Assembly (NCBI GenBank): GCA_041687495.1 | Contig: JAWLBR010000112.1 | Coordinates: forward strand, 1 to 8,532 | Length of the DNA stretch: 8,532 nt | Direction: 5' to 3' | From: JAWLBR01 sp041687495 | Lineage (GTDB): Bacteria; Bacillota; Limnochordia; DTU087; JAAYGB01 | Part shown: positions 1 through 6,210 of the stretch, one piece after another | Layout of the letters: each line of letters starts with the position of its first letter | Numbering within the stretch: the stretch's first letter is position 1 | Notes under the pieces: model-generated | Database searches by the model: none | What the model was told of the DNA's origin: nothing | What the model saw: the letters and a program-made list of their open reading frames with translations, nothing else | Program-made: the position numbers and the translations under genes

Positions 1-134
1 GTAGCCTCGACCTCCGTCCGGAGGTCGGCACTGGCAATGTCGGCGATAATCCCCTTTTCTACCAGGATATCCGAGGGGCGAATCTCGCCGCCCATGGGCA
101 CTAACACGTCTTTAATTAGGGTGACCTCTCCCAT
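1..134 (-). CDS. Amidohydrolase, probable MTA/SAH deaminase (5' fragment only)
   Basis: Only the first 44 codons lie in the window; the gene continues past the left edge. The protein begins MGEVTLIKDVLVPMGGEI and continues with a DILVEKGIIADI stretch. This is the N-terminal beta-sandwich strand pattern of the amidohydrolase superfamily (MTA/SAH deaminase, dihydroorotase and related families). The metal-binding HxH motif would lie outside the window, so the substrate cannot be read here. The start ATG at 134 lies two bases after the TGA of the upstream hydrolase gene, with a GGAAGGTG ribosome binding site inside that gene's end, so the two are co-transcribed and probably translationally coupled. 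Its place after mtnP, mtnA and the SAH/SIH hydrolase makes an MtaD/DadD-type deaminase of methylthioadenosine, SAH or 5'-deoxyadenosine the best guess. Family is fairly sure; substrate is inferred from context. Confidence 0.7.
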   Translation of the reverse strand, partial: MGEVTLIKDVLVPMGGEIRPSDILVEKGIIADIASADLRTEVEA

Positions 135-136
135 CT

Positions 137-1381
137 TCACACCTTCCAACTCTGAAGGTACTTTGCCTGGTCTTCTGTGAGAGCGTCGATATTGATTCCC
201 TCAGCAGCTAGTTTCAGATGGGCTACCTTGTGGTCGATCTCCTCTGGCACTGAGTAAACAGCCGGCACCTTGCCAGGATTCTGCAAGAGATACTGCAGTG
301 ACAGTGCCTGCAAGGCAAAGGTCATGTCCATGATCTCTGCGGGATGGCCATCGGCACACGCGAGGTTGACTAAGCGTCCTTCCCCTAAAAGGTACAACCT
401 TCTGCCGTCCTCCAAGCGATACTCTACAATATTGTCCCGCACCGACGTCACAGAAGCGGCCATGTTCTGAAGATCACGCTTACTTACCTCCACATCAAAG
501 TGTCCCGCGTTACAAAGCACCCCTCCGTCTCTCATGACGGCAAAGTGCTCCCTTCGGATCACATCCTTGCAGCCGGTAACCGTTACGAAAATATCACCGA
601 TCTTCGCTGCCTCCGCCATGGACATCACCCTAAAGCCATCCATTCTAGCTTCGATGGCCTTGATGGGGTCAATCTCTGTGACTACCACATTGCCCCCTAA
701 CCCCTTAGCTCGCATGGCAACGCCTTTACCGCACCAGCCATAGCCGGCCACGACCACAGTTTTTCCGGCGACAACCAGGTTGGTGGTGCGCATAATCCCA
801 TCCCACGTAGACTGCCCCGTTCCGTATCGGTTGTCAAACAGGTGTTTACAAAAGGCATCGTTGACGGCAACCATGGGAAAGGCCAGTTCTTTGTCTCGAT
901 CCATGGCTCGCAGCCTAATAATCCCAGTGGTTGTCTCTTCGCACCCACCGGTGATGCGCGGGAGTAGTGTAGTGAGCTCCGTGTGTAAGATATGTACCAG
1001 ATCTCCACCGTCATCGATCAGCACGTCAGGCTCAGTCTGCGCTGTCCTGCGAACCAAATGGAAATACTCCTCATCGCAGCACCCATGCTTGGCAAATACC
1101 GTTACCCCTTCTTGGGCCAGTGCCGCTGCAACATCGTCTTGGGTGGAAAGCGGATTACTGCCGGTAATAGCCACATCTGCACCGGCATCATGAAGAACCT
1201 GAGCTAGATAAGCTGTCTTTGCCTCCAGATGCAGACAGATTGCTACCTTCTTACCAGCAAAGATCCGAGATGACATCAACTCCTCCCGCACTTTGTTCAG
1301 TACAGGCATGTGCTCCCTAACCCAGCGAATCTTCAATTGACCTTGAGGCGCCAAGTCCTTGTTTGCGATAATGCTGTCCAT
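137..1381 (-). CDS. ahcY: S-adenosylhomocysteine (or S-inosylhomocysteine) hydrolase
   Basis: A 414-residue NAD-dependent hydrolase that splits SAH, or its deaminated form SIH, into homocysteine and a nucleoside, in the cytoplasm. Visible motifs are CLHLEAKTA (49-57), IDDGGDL (122-128), GCEETTTG (146-153), ND (174-175), K179, LFDNRYGTGQS (181-191), the Rossmann signature GYGWCGKG (213-220), NAGHFD (291-296) and ADGHP (343-347). It is the short Thermotoga/archaeal form: it lacks the roughly 40-residue insert of many bacterial enzymes and ends YLQSWKV instead of the lysine/tyrosine C-terminal tail. The canonical adenine-contacting Glu (human Glu59) aligns with Lys55 and Thr57 with Glu53, which may favour a 6-oxopurine. 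The ATG follows the mtnA TAG by one base and an AAGGGAAGGG ribosome binding site lies just upstream. The symbol ahcY is used for the family; SIH hydrolase is a serious alternative. Confidence 0.93.
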   Translation of the reverse strand: MDSIIANKDLAPQGQLKIRWVREHMPVLNKVREELMSSRIFAGKKVAICLHLEAKTAYLAQVLHDAGADVAITGSNPLSTQDDVAAALAQEGVTVFAKHGCCDEEYFHLVRRTAQTEPDVLIDDGGDLVHILHTELTTLLPRITGGCEETTTGIIRLRAMDRDKELAFPMVAVNDAFCKHLFDNRYGTGQSTWDGIMRTTNLVVAGKTVVVAGYGWCGKGVAMRAKGLGGNVVVTEIDPIKAIEARMDGFRVMSMAEAAKIGDIFVTVTGCKDVIRREHFAVMRDGGVLCNAGHFDVEVSKRDLQNMAASVTSVRDNIVEYRLEDGRRLYLLGEGRLVNLACADGHPAEIMDMTFALQALSLQYLLQNPGKVPAVYSVPEEIDHKVAHLKLAAEGINIDALTEDQAKYLQSWKV

Positions 1382-1382
1382 C

Positions 1383-2465
1383 CTATTCCCTTCCCTTCAG
1401 CCCGTCGGCGTGAAATAAGCCGGAGAGTGAATCGCCAAATGGAGCAGTAACTACGCCCACCTCGGTGATGATGGCGCTGATGTACTCGGCCGGAGTGACA
1501 TCAAAGGCAGGATTCGCCACCTCTACCCCTTCCGGTGCAATCCGCCGTTGGTATACGTGGGTGACTTCTTCGGCGGGTCGCTCCTCGATGGGGATTTCCT
1601 CTCCAGAAGCAATACTCAGATCGATAGTAGACAAGGGAGCAGCCACGTAGAAGGGAATCCCATGCTCCTTACACAAGATGGCAACCGAGTACGTGCCAAT
1701 CTTATTGGCGGTATCACCGTTGGCTGCAATCCGGTCGGCCCCCACGATGGCAGCCTGAATTTTCCCCTGCTTCATCAACCAGCCCGCCATGCTGTCTGTG
1801 ATTAGCGTTGCTGGAATCCCCTCCTGCACCAACTCCCATGCGGTCAAGCGAGCTCCTTGCAAGTAGGGGCGCGTCTCGTCGGCATACACATGGATGTTCT
1901 TACCTTGAGCATGGGCGCTGCGAATCACGCCCAGGGCAGTACCGTAATCGACAGTAGCCAGTGCCCCGGTGTTGCAGTGTGTCAAAACGCCGTCACCGGG
2001 ATGGATCAGCTCTGCCCCATTGTCACCTATCTTTTTGCAGATCTCTACATCCTCGTTTGCGATGCCTTCGGCCTCCGCGATGAGACTGTGCACTAGTTCG
2101 GACACTGTTGCCTCAGGCCGATTATCCAGCACAGCCATCATCCGCTTGATCGCCCAAAACAGATTCACCGCCGTTGGTCGAGTCTGCCCGAGCAAGTCAG
2201 CCACTACCTTCAATCCGCTCACAAACTCATCTTTGGGCCTTTCGCTCAGCTCCAACGCTCCCAGAGCAATGCCATAGGCAGCGGTAGCACCGATGGCCGG
2301 TGCTCCCCGGACCTTCATGCTCCGGATCGCATCGGCTGCCGCTTTGTGGTCCAAGCAGTCAATTACGGTGCACTCAGTGGGCAGCTTGGTTTGGTCCAGC
2401 AGACGCAGACTTTTTCCTGTCCACTCAATGGACCTAACTGCCTTATGACGCTGAGATTCAGCCAT
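1383..2465 (-). CDS. mtnA: S-methyl-5-thioribose-1-phosphate isomerase
   Basis: A 360-residue aldose-ketose isomerase of the eIF2B-alpha-like family that converts methylthioribose-1-phosphate to methylthioribulose-1-phosphate. It carries the substrate-binding RGAPAIG motif (53-59), the catalytic cysteine in THCNTGALAT (Cys164) and the catalytic aspartate in VGADRIAANGD (Asp244). The spacing of 80 residues equals that of Bacillus MtnA (Cys160/Asp240). DETRPYLQGARLTAWEL (196-212) is also typical. Length and start fit the family. Its ATG overlaps the TGA of mtnP by one base (TGATG), which indicates translational coupling, so it directly receives the sugar phosphate made by the phosphorylase. In related organisms the same enzyme can also isomerise 5-deoxyribose-1-phosphate from 5'-deoxyadenosine. 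No later methionine-salvage gene (mtnB, mtnC, mtnD) is visible. Confidence 0.95.
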   Translation of the reverse strand: MAESQRHKAVRSIEWTGKSLRLLDQTKLPTECTVIDCLDHKAAADAIRSMKVRGAPAIGATAAYGIALGALELSERPKDEFVSGLKVVADLLGQTRPTAVNLFWAIKRMMAVLDNRPEATVSELVHSLIAEAEGIANEDVEICKKIGDNGAELIHPGDGVLTHCNTGALATVDYGTALGVIRSAHAQGKNIHVYADETRPYLQGARLTAWELVQEGIPATLITDSMAGWLMKQGKIQAAIVGADRIAANGDTANKIGTYSVAILCKEHGIPFYVAAPLSTIDLSIASGEEIPIEERPAEEVTHVYQRRIAPEGVEVANPAFDVTPAEYISAIITEVGVVTAPFGDSLSGLFHADGLKGRE

Positions 2466-3214
2466 CAGTGCCCACCCCCCAGAAGCCGCCCGAGGGCCTC
2501 CATCAAAAGTGTTCTGATACTCTCGCCATTGTGGGCCATCACATCAAGCACTTCTTGGTGACTGAGGGGCTGTGGAGAAATGCCGGCACCGTAGTTGGTT
2601 ACCATGGCTACCACCGCATACCGCAGCTTTGCCTCTTTGGCTAGTACCACCTCGGGCACGTTGGTCATCCCTACCACATCTCCGCCCAACAGACCATAGG
2701 CCCGCACCTCTGCCGGCGACTCATAGCGGGGTCCCTCTGTGCAAACATATGTGCCGGTGGGATGCAGACGAACGCCTTTGCTTTGCGCGCAGGCGAGCAA
2801 CAGCTCCCGCAGGCCTGGGCAGTACGGCTCGGTGAAGTCGGTGTGTACCACTTCTCCACCTTCACCATCGTAGAAAGTAAACGGTCTCTGCTTAGTGAAA
2901 TCCATAAACTGATCCAAGAGAACCAAATCCCCTGGATGCATCGCTCGATTCAGTGACCCTACGGCCGACGTGGCAATAACATCCTTTACTCCCAACTGCT
3001 TCAAAGCCATGATGTTAGCCCGGTAGTTAATCTTGTGGGGCGGAAGGGTGTGCCCCTGACCATGCCGCTGCATGAAAACCACCGGATTGTCCTGAAAGGT
3101 CCCGATCGTCACATGCGCCGTTCCAAACTGCGTTTCCACTGACTCTTCCCTTAGGTCTGACATCAGCCGAGGATCGTATACACCGCTGCCGCCAATTATT
3201 GCTACCTCCACCAC
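2465..3214 (-). CDS. mtnP: MTA/MTI phosphorylase family protein, probable 6-oxopurine type
   Basis: A 249-residue member of the PNP/MTAP family, which cleaves purine nucleosides with phosphate to a free base and a (methylthio)ribose-1-phosphate. Motifs are IIGGSGVYD (6-14, phosphate loop), QRHGQGH (49-55), NYRANI (63-68), ATSAVGSLN (81-89), TEGPRYESPAE (159-169) and VVGMTNVPEVVLAKE (180-194). The base-recognition segment reads VTNYGAG (205-211). MTA phosphorylases usually have Asp here (TDYD), while 6-oxopurine enzymes have Asn, so methylthioinosine, inosine or guanosine is a more likely substrate than MTA. The start is GTG at 3214, directly followed by a second GTG; an in-frame TGA lies only six codons upstream, so no longer N-terminus is possible. 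The nearest good ribosome binding site is about 36 bases away, across a hairpin. Family is sure; the substrate is inferred. Confidence 0.93.
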   Translation of the reverse strand: MVEVAIIGGSGVYDPRLMSDLREESVETQFGTAHVTIGTFQDNPVVFMQRHGQGHTLPPHKINYRANIMALKQLGVKDVIATSAVGSLNRAMHPGDLVLLDQFMDFTKQRPFTFYDGEGGEVVHTDFTEPYCPGLRELLLACAQSKGVRLHPTGTYVCTEGPRYESPAEVRAYGLLGGDVVGMTNVPEVVLAKEAKLRYAVVAMVTNYGAGISPQPLSHQEVLDVMAHNGESIRTLLMEALGRLLGGGH

Positions 3215-3221
3215 TTGTTCG

Positions 3222-3245
3222 CCAGTGCTTCAGAAACAGCACTGG
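3222..3245 (-). promoter_or_regulatory. Hairpin between ribosome binding site and mtnP start
   Basis: In the mtnP transcript, CCAGTGCT and AGCACTGG form a perfect 8-bp stem around an 8-base loop (GTTTCTGA). The hairpin lies between the only strong Shine-Dalgarno site (AAAGGGAGGTG, 3250-3260) and the GTG start at 3214. One arm contains GTG 3242-3240, which is well spaced from the Shine-Dalgarno but opens a different frame. Folding would hide that GTG and shorten the effective distance to the mtnP start to about 13 bases. The structure is seen in sequence; the regulatory role is inference. Confidence 0.6.
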
Positions 3246-3249
3246 CTTT

Positions 3250-3260
3250 CACCTCCCTTT
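3250..3260 (-). promoter_or_regulatory. Strong but distant Shine-Dalgarno site for mtnP
   Basis: Reads AAAGGGAGGTG on the minus strand. It is the best ribosome binding site in the mtnP leader but lies about 36 bases before the GTG at 3214. No comparable site lies between it and the start. Confidence 0.6.
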
Positions 3261-3389
3261 GGGCAAATTTGCTAAGACCAGTACAAAGCTTCGACCCGAC
3301 CTTACTACCGCTGGCTCCTTACAGTAGCCGTTGCTCCTAGCTTCGGTTCGCCGTTGCGGCTATATACTGCGCAGCCTGCTATCCAGCAG
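3261..3389 (-). other. Leader between the UPF0173 gene and mtnP
   Basis: With 3215-3260 this makes a 175-base gap in an otherwise compact operon. Just after the UPF0173 stop is a 5-bp hairpin (CTGCT/AGCAG, loop of four, 3376-3389) with no T-tract. Next come a 4-bp hairpin (GCCG/CGGC, 3350-3360) and a direct repeat of GCCGTTGC (plus-strand reading, 3327-3334 and 3350-3357, period 23). I do not see the conserved elements of a SAM-I riboswitch, a SAH riboswitch or a T-box, and no convincing sigma-A promoter. It may hold an internal promoter or a processing site. Confidence 0.4.
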
Positions 3390-4076
3390 CTAGACGGTGA
3401 GGACTTGACCGGGGCGCAGTATCTGACAGTCCTGGCCCTGCGCGGCCAGCTTGTCTTGAAACACTTGTGGATCTTGGGTGATAACGGGAAACGTATCGTA
3501 GTGGATGGGCACGGTCAACTTGGGTTGCAATAGGCTGGCTGCGTACACGGCGTCGTCAATCCCCATCACGAAATTGTCGCCGATGGGCAGGAAGGCAACA
3601 TCAATGGGGTGTCTACGTCCGATCAGTTCCATATCTCCGAAAAGCCCCGTGTCCCCGGCAAAGTATATCGTCTTTCCTTCGGCTCGAAACAGGAACCCGC
3701 AAGGGTTTCCGGTGTAGATAACCTGGCCATCCTCGGTCACCGCGGATCCGTGCCAGGCGGGCGTCAGCTTTACCCAACCAAAATCGAACTGGTGAGCACC
3801 GCCAATGTGCATGGCGTGGGCCTTCACGCCCTTGCTTGAGACGTAGCCGGCAAGTTCAGCCACGGCGACAACAGTAGCATCGTTCGCCTTGGCCATCTGC
3901 ACCGCGTCTCCAAGATGGTCAAAGTGGCCATGGGACACCAAGATGGCGTCCGCCTTAAGATCTGCCAGATCCTGACGAGGGCACTGCCGGTTTTCCGTGA
4001 TAAACGGGTCAAAAAACACAGAGCCGCCCTCTGTCTCAGCCTGCACGCATGCGTGTCCCCAAAACGTAATCTGCAC
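3390..4076 (-). CDS. UPF0173 family metal-dependent hydrolase
   Basis: A cytoplasmic metallo-beta-lactamase-fold hydrolase of 228 residues, the usual length of the UPF0173 (YtkL-like) family. The N-terminus MQITFWGHACV matches the family's opening strand, and the zinc motif SHGHFDHLGD (48-57) is the HxHxDH signature. Further likely metal ligands are His109 (PAWHGS), Asp142 (FAGDTGLFGD) and His192 (PIHYDTFP). The chosen start is GTG at 4076, preceded by AGAAGGAG with nine bases of spacing. A longer reading from ATG at 4130 adds 18 residues outside the family pattern and lacks this support. The true substrate of UPF0173 proteins is not established; relatives include lactonases such as UlaG. It lies 66 bases after trmL and upstream of the mtnP group, but nothing in the sequence ties it to nucleoside salvage. 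Confidence 0.9.
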   Translation of the reverse strand: MQITFWGHACVQAETEGGSVFFDPFITENRQCPRQDLADLKADAILVSHGHFDHLGDAVQMAKANDATVVAVAELAGYVSSKGVKAHAMHIGGAHQFDFGWVKLTPAWHGSAVTEDGQVIYTGNPCGFLFRAEGKTIYFAGDTGLFGDMELIGRRHPIDVAFLPIGDNFVMGIDDAVYAASLLQPKLTVPIHYDTFPVITQDPQVFQDKLAAQGQDCQILRPGQVLTV

Positions 4077-4142
4077 GATGATCCACTCCTTCTCTGGGAA
4101 GATACTTTCCAACCACCTACTCCTTGCCAAGCCCGTGTGGAG

Positions 4143-4655
4143 TCACTGCAACCCAGGATATCCCAGCTGACGGAGTCCTTCGAACACGACGATGGACACC
4201 GAGTTGCTCAGATTTAGTGACCTGGCATCCTCCAAGGGGCGCATGGGAATCCGAATACAGGCTCGCGAATTGGCCTCCAGAACCTCCGGCGCCAGTCCTC
4301 GGGTCTCAGGACCAAACACCACAACATCGCCCCTCTGGTAGTTCACCTCGGAGTGAGCCTTGTTTCCCTTGGTTGTAGCGTAGTAAAAGTTACGTCCCCT
4401 CAGCTTTTCCTGGACTTCGTCGAGACTATCGTGAATAGTTAGGTCCAATAGGTGCCAATAGTCCAGGCCGGCGCGCTTGACTCTTTTGTCGTCCAGAAAA
4501 AAACCCAAGGGTCGAACTAGATGCAGACTGCATCCAGTCAGGGCACACAATCTCGCCACGTTTCCTGTGTTCGGCGGGATCTCTGGGTTCACCATCACCA
4601 CATGCAGTGGCGGATGAGAAGACTTCTCGTTTCCTATCGGTTCGAACTCACTCAT
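4143..4655 (-). CDS. trmL: tRNA (cytidine/uridine-34-2'-O)-methyltransferase
   Basis: A 170-residue SPOUT-class (trefoil-knot) methyltransferase that uses S-adenosylmethionine to methylate the ribose of the wobble base in leucine tRNAs. Signatures are VNPEIPPNTGNVARLC (22-37), the VFGPETRGL segment (113-121) and the SLNLSNSV segment (146-153), which builds the knot and the cofactor pocket. The first about 16 residues (MSEFEPIGNEKSSHPP) extend past the usual TrmL start. The ATG at 4655 is nevertheless supported by AGAAGGTGG about six bases upstream. It is the first gene of the minus-strand series. It makes SAH as a by-product, which the downstream hydrolase could recycle, but that link is general to all methyltransferases. 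Confidence 0.93.
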   Translation of the reverse strand: MSEFEPIGNEKSSHPPLHVVMVNPEIPPNTGNVARLCALTGCSLHLVRPLGFFLDDKRVKRAGLDYWHLLDLTIHDSLDEVQEKLRGRNFYYATTKGNKAHSEVNYQRGDVVVFGPETRGLAPEVLEANSRACIRIPMRPLEDARSLNLSNSVSIVVFEGLRQLGYPGLQ

Positions 4656-4831
4656 CTTAGACCACCTTCTGCCGCAATTTCGATTGCACGGCGTAGGTTA
4701 GTTTCCCCGATCATACCGGAAATCCCTCCCATTCTGGAAATGACGCATATCAACTAGGCGGAATCGACAAGGACTTTAGTTAGCTGAAGGGAAGCAGTGA
4801 ACAGAAACCTGGGAAAGGTGTGCGACATGGG
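4656..4831. promoter_or_regulatory. Divergent intergenic region between trmL and namZ
   Basis: This must hold the promoters of both the minus-strand operon and namZ. On the minus strand a TATGAT hexamer (4710-4715) is a good -10 candidate for trmL, but its -35 is poor. A short perfect hairpin, GCAAT/ATTGC with a TTCG loop on the plus strand, lies at 4674-4687, just before the trmL ribosome binding site. GGAAAT occurs twice nearby (about 4718 and 4736). No operator could be named. Confidence 0.35.
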
Positions 4832-5998
4832 ATGAAATCTAGAATACAACTCGGCATCGACAAACTGCTTGCGGATCCTGGCAAGTACTTGGGGCACGAT
4901 AGGGTCGGTCTGATCACAAACCACGCCGCTGCAGATGGCAACCTTACCAGTACCATCGATAGACTGTTCTCCGTCATCGGAACCCAACTGACCACCATCT
5001 TTGGACCCGAACACGGGGTTAGGGGAGCCAGCCAAGCCGGCGAAGCGGTAACAGACGGCATCGACGAGCTGACCGGGATACCCGTTTTCAGCCTCTATGG
5101 GCCTATTAAGGCGCCAACTGTTCAGATGCTTCAGCAAGTGGAGGTGTTGGTCCTCGATCTGCCTGATGTCGGCTGCCGCTACTGGACTTATCTTTCTACC
5201 TTGTCACATGTGCTCCAATCAGCCGCCCAGTTTTCCATACCGATCGTTGTCCTAGATAGGCCCAATCCGATCACAGGCAGTTTCCCTGAAGGTAACTTGG
5301 TGCAACCAGAGTACCGCTCATTCGTCGGTGTTCATGAAATCCCTATGCGGACAGGACTAACTATTGGAGAATGCGCTCTATTGTTTAACGATGCCTTCGG
5401 GTTACATGCTGACCTGACGGTGGTTCCGCTGCAAGGATGGGAGCGGATTATGTGGCAGGACGAGACGCAGCAGCCTTGGATCTCTCCATCCCCCAACATG
5501 ACCAGCCTTACCACCGCCACTCTCTACCCAGGGACATGCCTAATAGAAGGAACCAATCTTTCGGAAGGCCGAGGCACCACCCGCCCATTTGAGGTGATCG
5601 GGGCTCCCTGGGTTGACGGATTCGACCTTGCTGCCCACTTGAACGCGCTGCATCTGCCAGGTGTTGGGTTTCGCCCTACTTGGTTCACACCGACGTTTAG
5701 CAAACACCAAGGCAAACAGTGCCAAGGAGTACAAGTCCATATTCTCAAACGCAACCGACTCCAACCGGTTAGAGTCGGCCTTCACATTTTAGCTGCGCTG
5801 AGGAGACAGTACCCCGACGAGTTCTCGTGGCTCCCCCCTGCGGGAGAGAGTGAGCATCACTTTATAGACATGCTGGCAGGGACAGACTCTCTGCGTCGCG
5901 ACCTTGCTGCTCAAAGGGCTCCCGATGACATCTGGAGCGAATGGAATCACCAGTTGGAGCAATTCCTTCCTATCCGGCAACAGTACCTTCTGTACTAG
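4832..5998 (+). CDS. namZ: Exo-beta-N-acetylmuramidase, DUF1343 / GH171 family
   Basis: A 388-residue member of the DUF1343 (YbbC/NamZ, GH171) family, which removes N-acetylmuramic acid from the non-reducing end of peptidoglycan fragments during cell-wall recycling. Conserved blocks in order are VGLITNHAA (25-33), TIFGPEHGVRGASQAGE (55-71), GIPVFSLYG (82-90), LVLDLPDVGCRYWTYLST (106-123), RPNP (143-146), EYRSFVGVHEIPMRTGLTIGE (160-180), SPSPNM (218-223), YPGTCLIEGTNLSEGRGTT (232-250) and PFEVIGAPW (252-260). The ATG at 4832 was chosen; an in-frame GTG at 4820 would add four residues, but GGGAAAGGTG would then overlap or touch the start. There is no signal peptide or membrane segment, so it is predicted cytoplasmic, unlike secreted relatives. 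It stands alone; no other muropeptide-recycling gene is adjacent. Confidence 0.92.
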   Translation: MKSRIQLGIDKLLADPGKYLGHDRVGLITNHAAADGNLTSTIDRLFSVIGTQLTTIFGPEHGVRGASQAGEAVTDGIDELTGIPVFSLYGPIKAPTVQMLQQVEVLVLDLPDVGCRYWTYLSTLSHVLQSAAQFSIPIVVLDRPNPITGSFPEGNLVQPEYRSFVGVHEIPMRTGLTIGECALLFNDAFGLHADLTVVPLQGWERIMWQDETQQPWISPSPNMTSLTTATLYPGTCLIEGTNLSEGRGTTRPFEVIGAPWVDGFDLAAHLNALHLPGVGFRPTWFTPTFSKHQGKQCQGVQVHILKRNRLQPVRVGLHILAALRRQYPDEFSWLPPAGESEHHFIDMLAGTDSLRRDLAAQRAPDDIWSEWNHQLEQFLPIRQQYLLY

Positions 5999-6109
5999 AC
6001 TGAGAACTGAGCTGCACTTGCCTCATATTGTGCAGGCATCGGATGCTGAACCTTCAGGTGGATGGTTCGAAGCTGCATCAGGCCGGTAGACTATTGTCAC
6101 GCTCATAGG
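5999..6109. other. Intergenic stretch after namZ
   Basis: About 110 bases between the namZ stop and the terminator. It contains short self-complementary words (GCATCGGATGC, ACCTTCAGGT) and a GGTTCGAAGC that resembles a tRNA T-loop, but no complete RNA gene or open frame of note was found. Confidence 0.4.
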
Positions 6110-6152
6110 AAAAAGCCACCCCAACTGTGACTGTAACGGGGGCGGCTTTTTT
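6110..6152. terminator. Bidirectional rho-independent terminator
   Basis: AAAAAGCCACCCC (6110-6122) pairs with GGGGGCGGCTTTTTT (6138-6152) with a single internal mismatch and a loop of about 15 bases. The stem is flanked by A-rich sequence on one side and a T-run on the other, so it can end transcription in both directions. It lies between the convergent namZ and cooS-family genes, where such an element is expected. Confidence 0.88.
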
Positions 6153-6210
6153 CGGTTAGTTTCTCAACCCGGCAGAATCCGCAGGGGCATCTGTGAAGGC
6201 TCTATACCAC

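Noticed and set aside
780..1193. 137-codon plus-strand open frame
   Set aside because: It lies wholly opposite the SAH/SIH hydrolase gene, whose protein motifs are complete; the antisense translation has no recognisable family pattern.
3027..3242. 71-codon frame starting at GTG 3242 behind the strong ribosome binding site
   Set aside because: Its protein is low-complexity and family-less and overlaps the conserved N-terminus of mtnP. I treat the GTG as a decoy, discussed in the mtnP start finding.
3215..3389. SAM, SAH or T-box riboswitch before the salvage genes
   Set aside because: The region was read for the conserved SAM-I, SAH and T-box elements; only short hairpins and a GCCGTTGC repeat were found, and no T-run terminator.
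4077..4130. 18-residue N-terminal extension of the UPF0173 hydrolase
   Set aside because: The GTG at 4076 has a well-spaced AGAAGGAG and gives the family's normal start and length.
4754..5137. 127-codon minus-strand open frame
   Set aside because: It is antisense to the start of namZ, with no family pattern in its translation.
6055..6085. tRNA-like T-loop (GGTTCGAAGC) after namZ
   Set aside because: The flanks do not form a 5-bp T-stem and no acceptor, D or anticodon arms can be placed.
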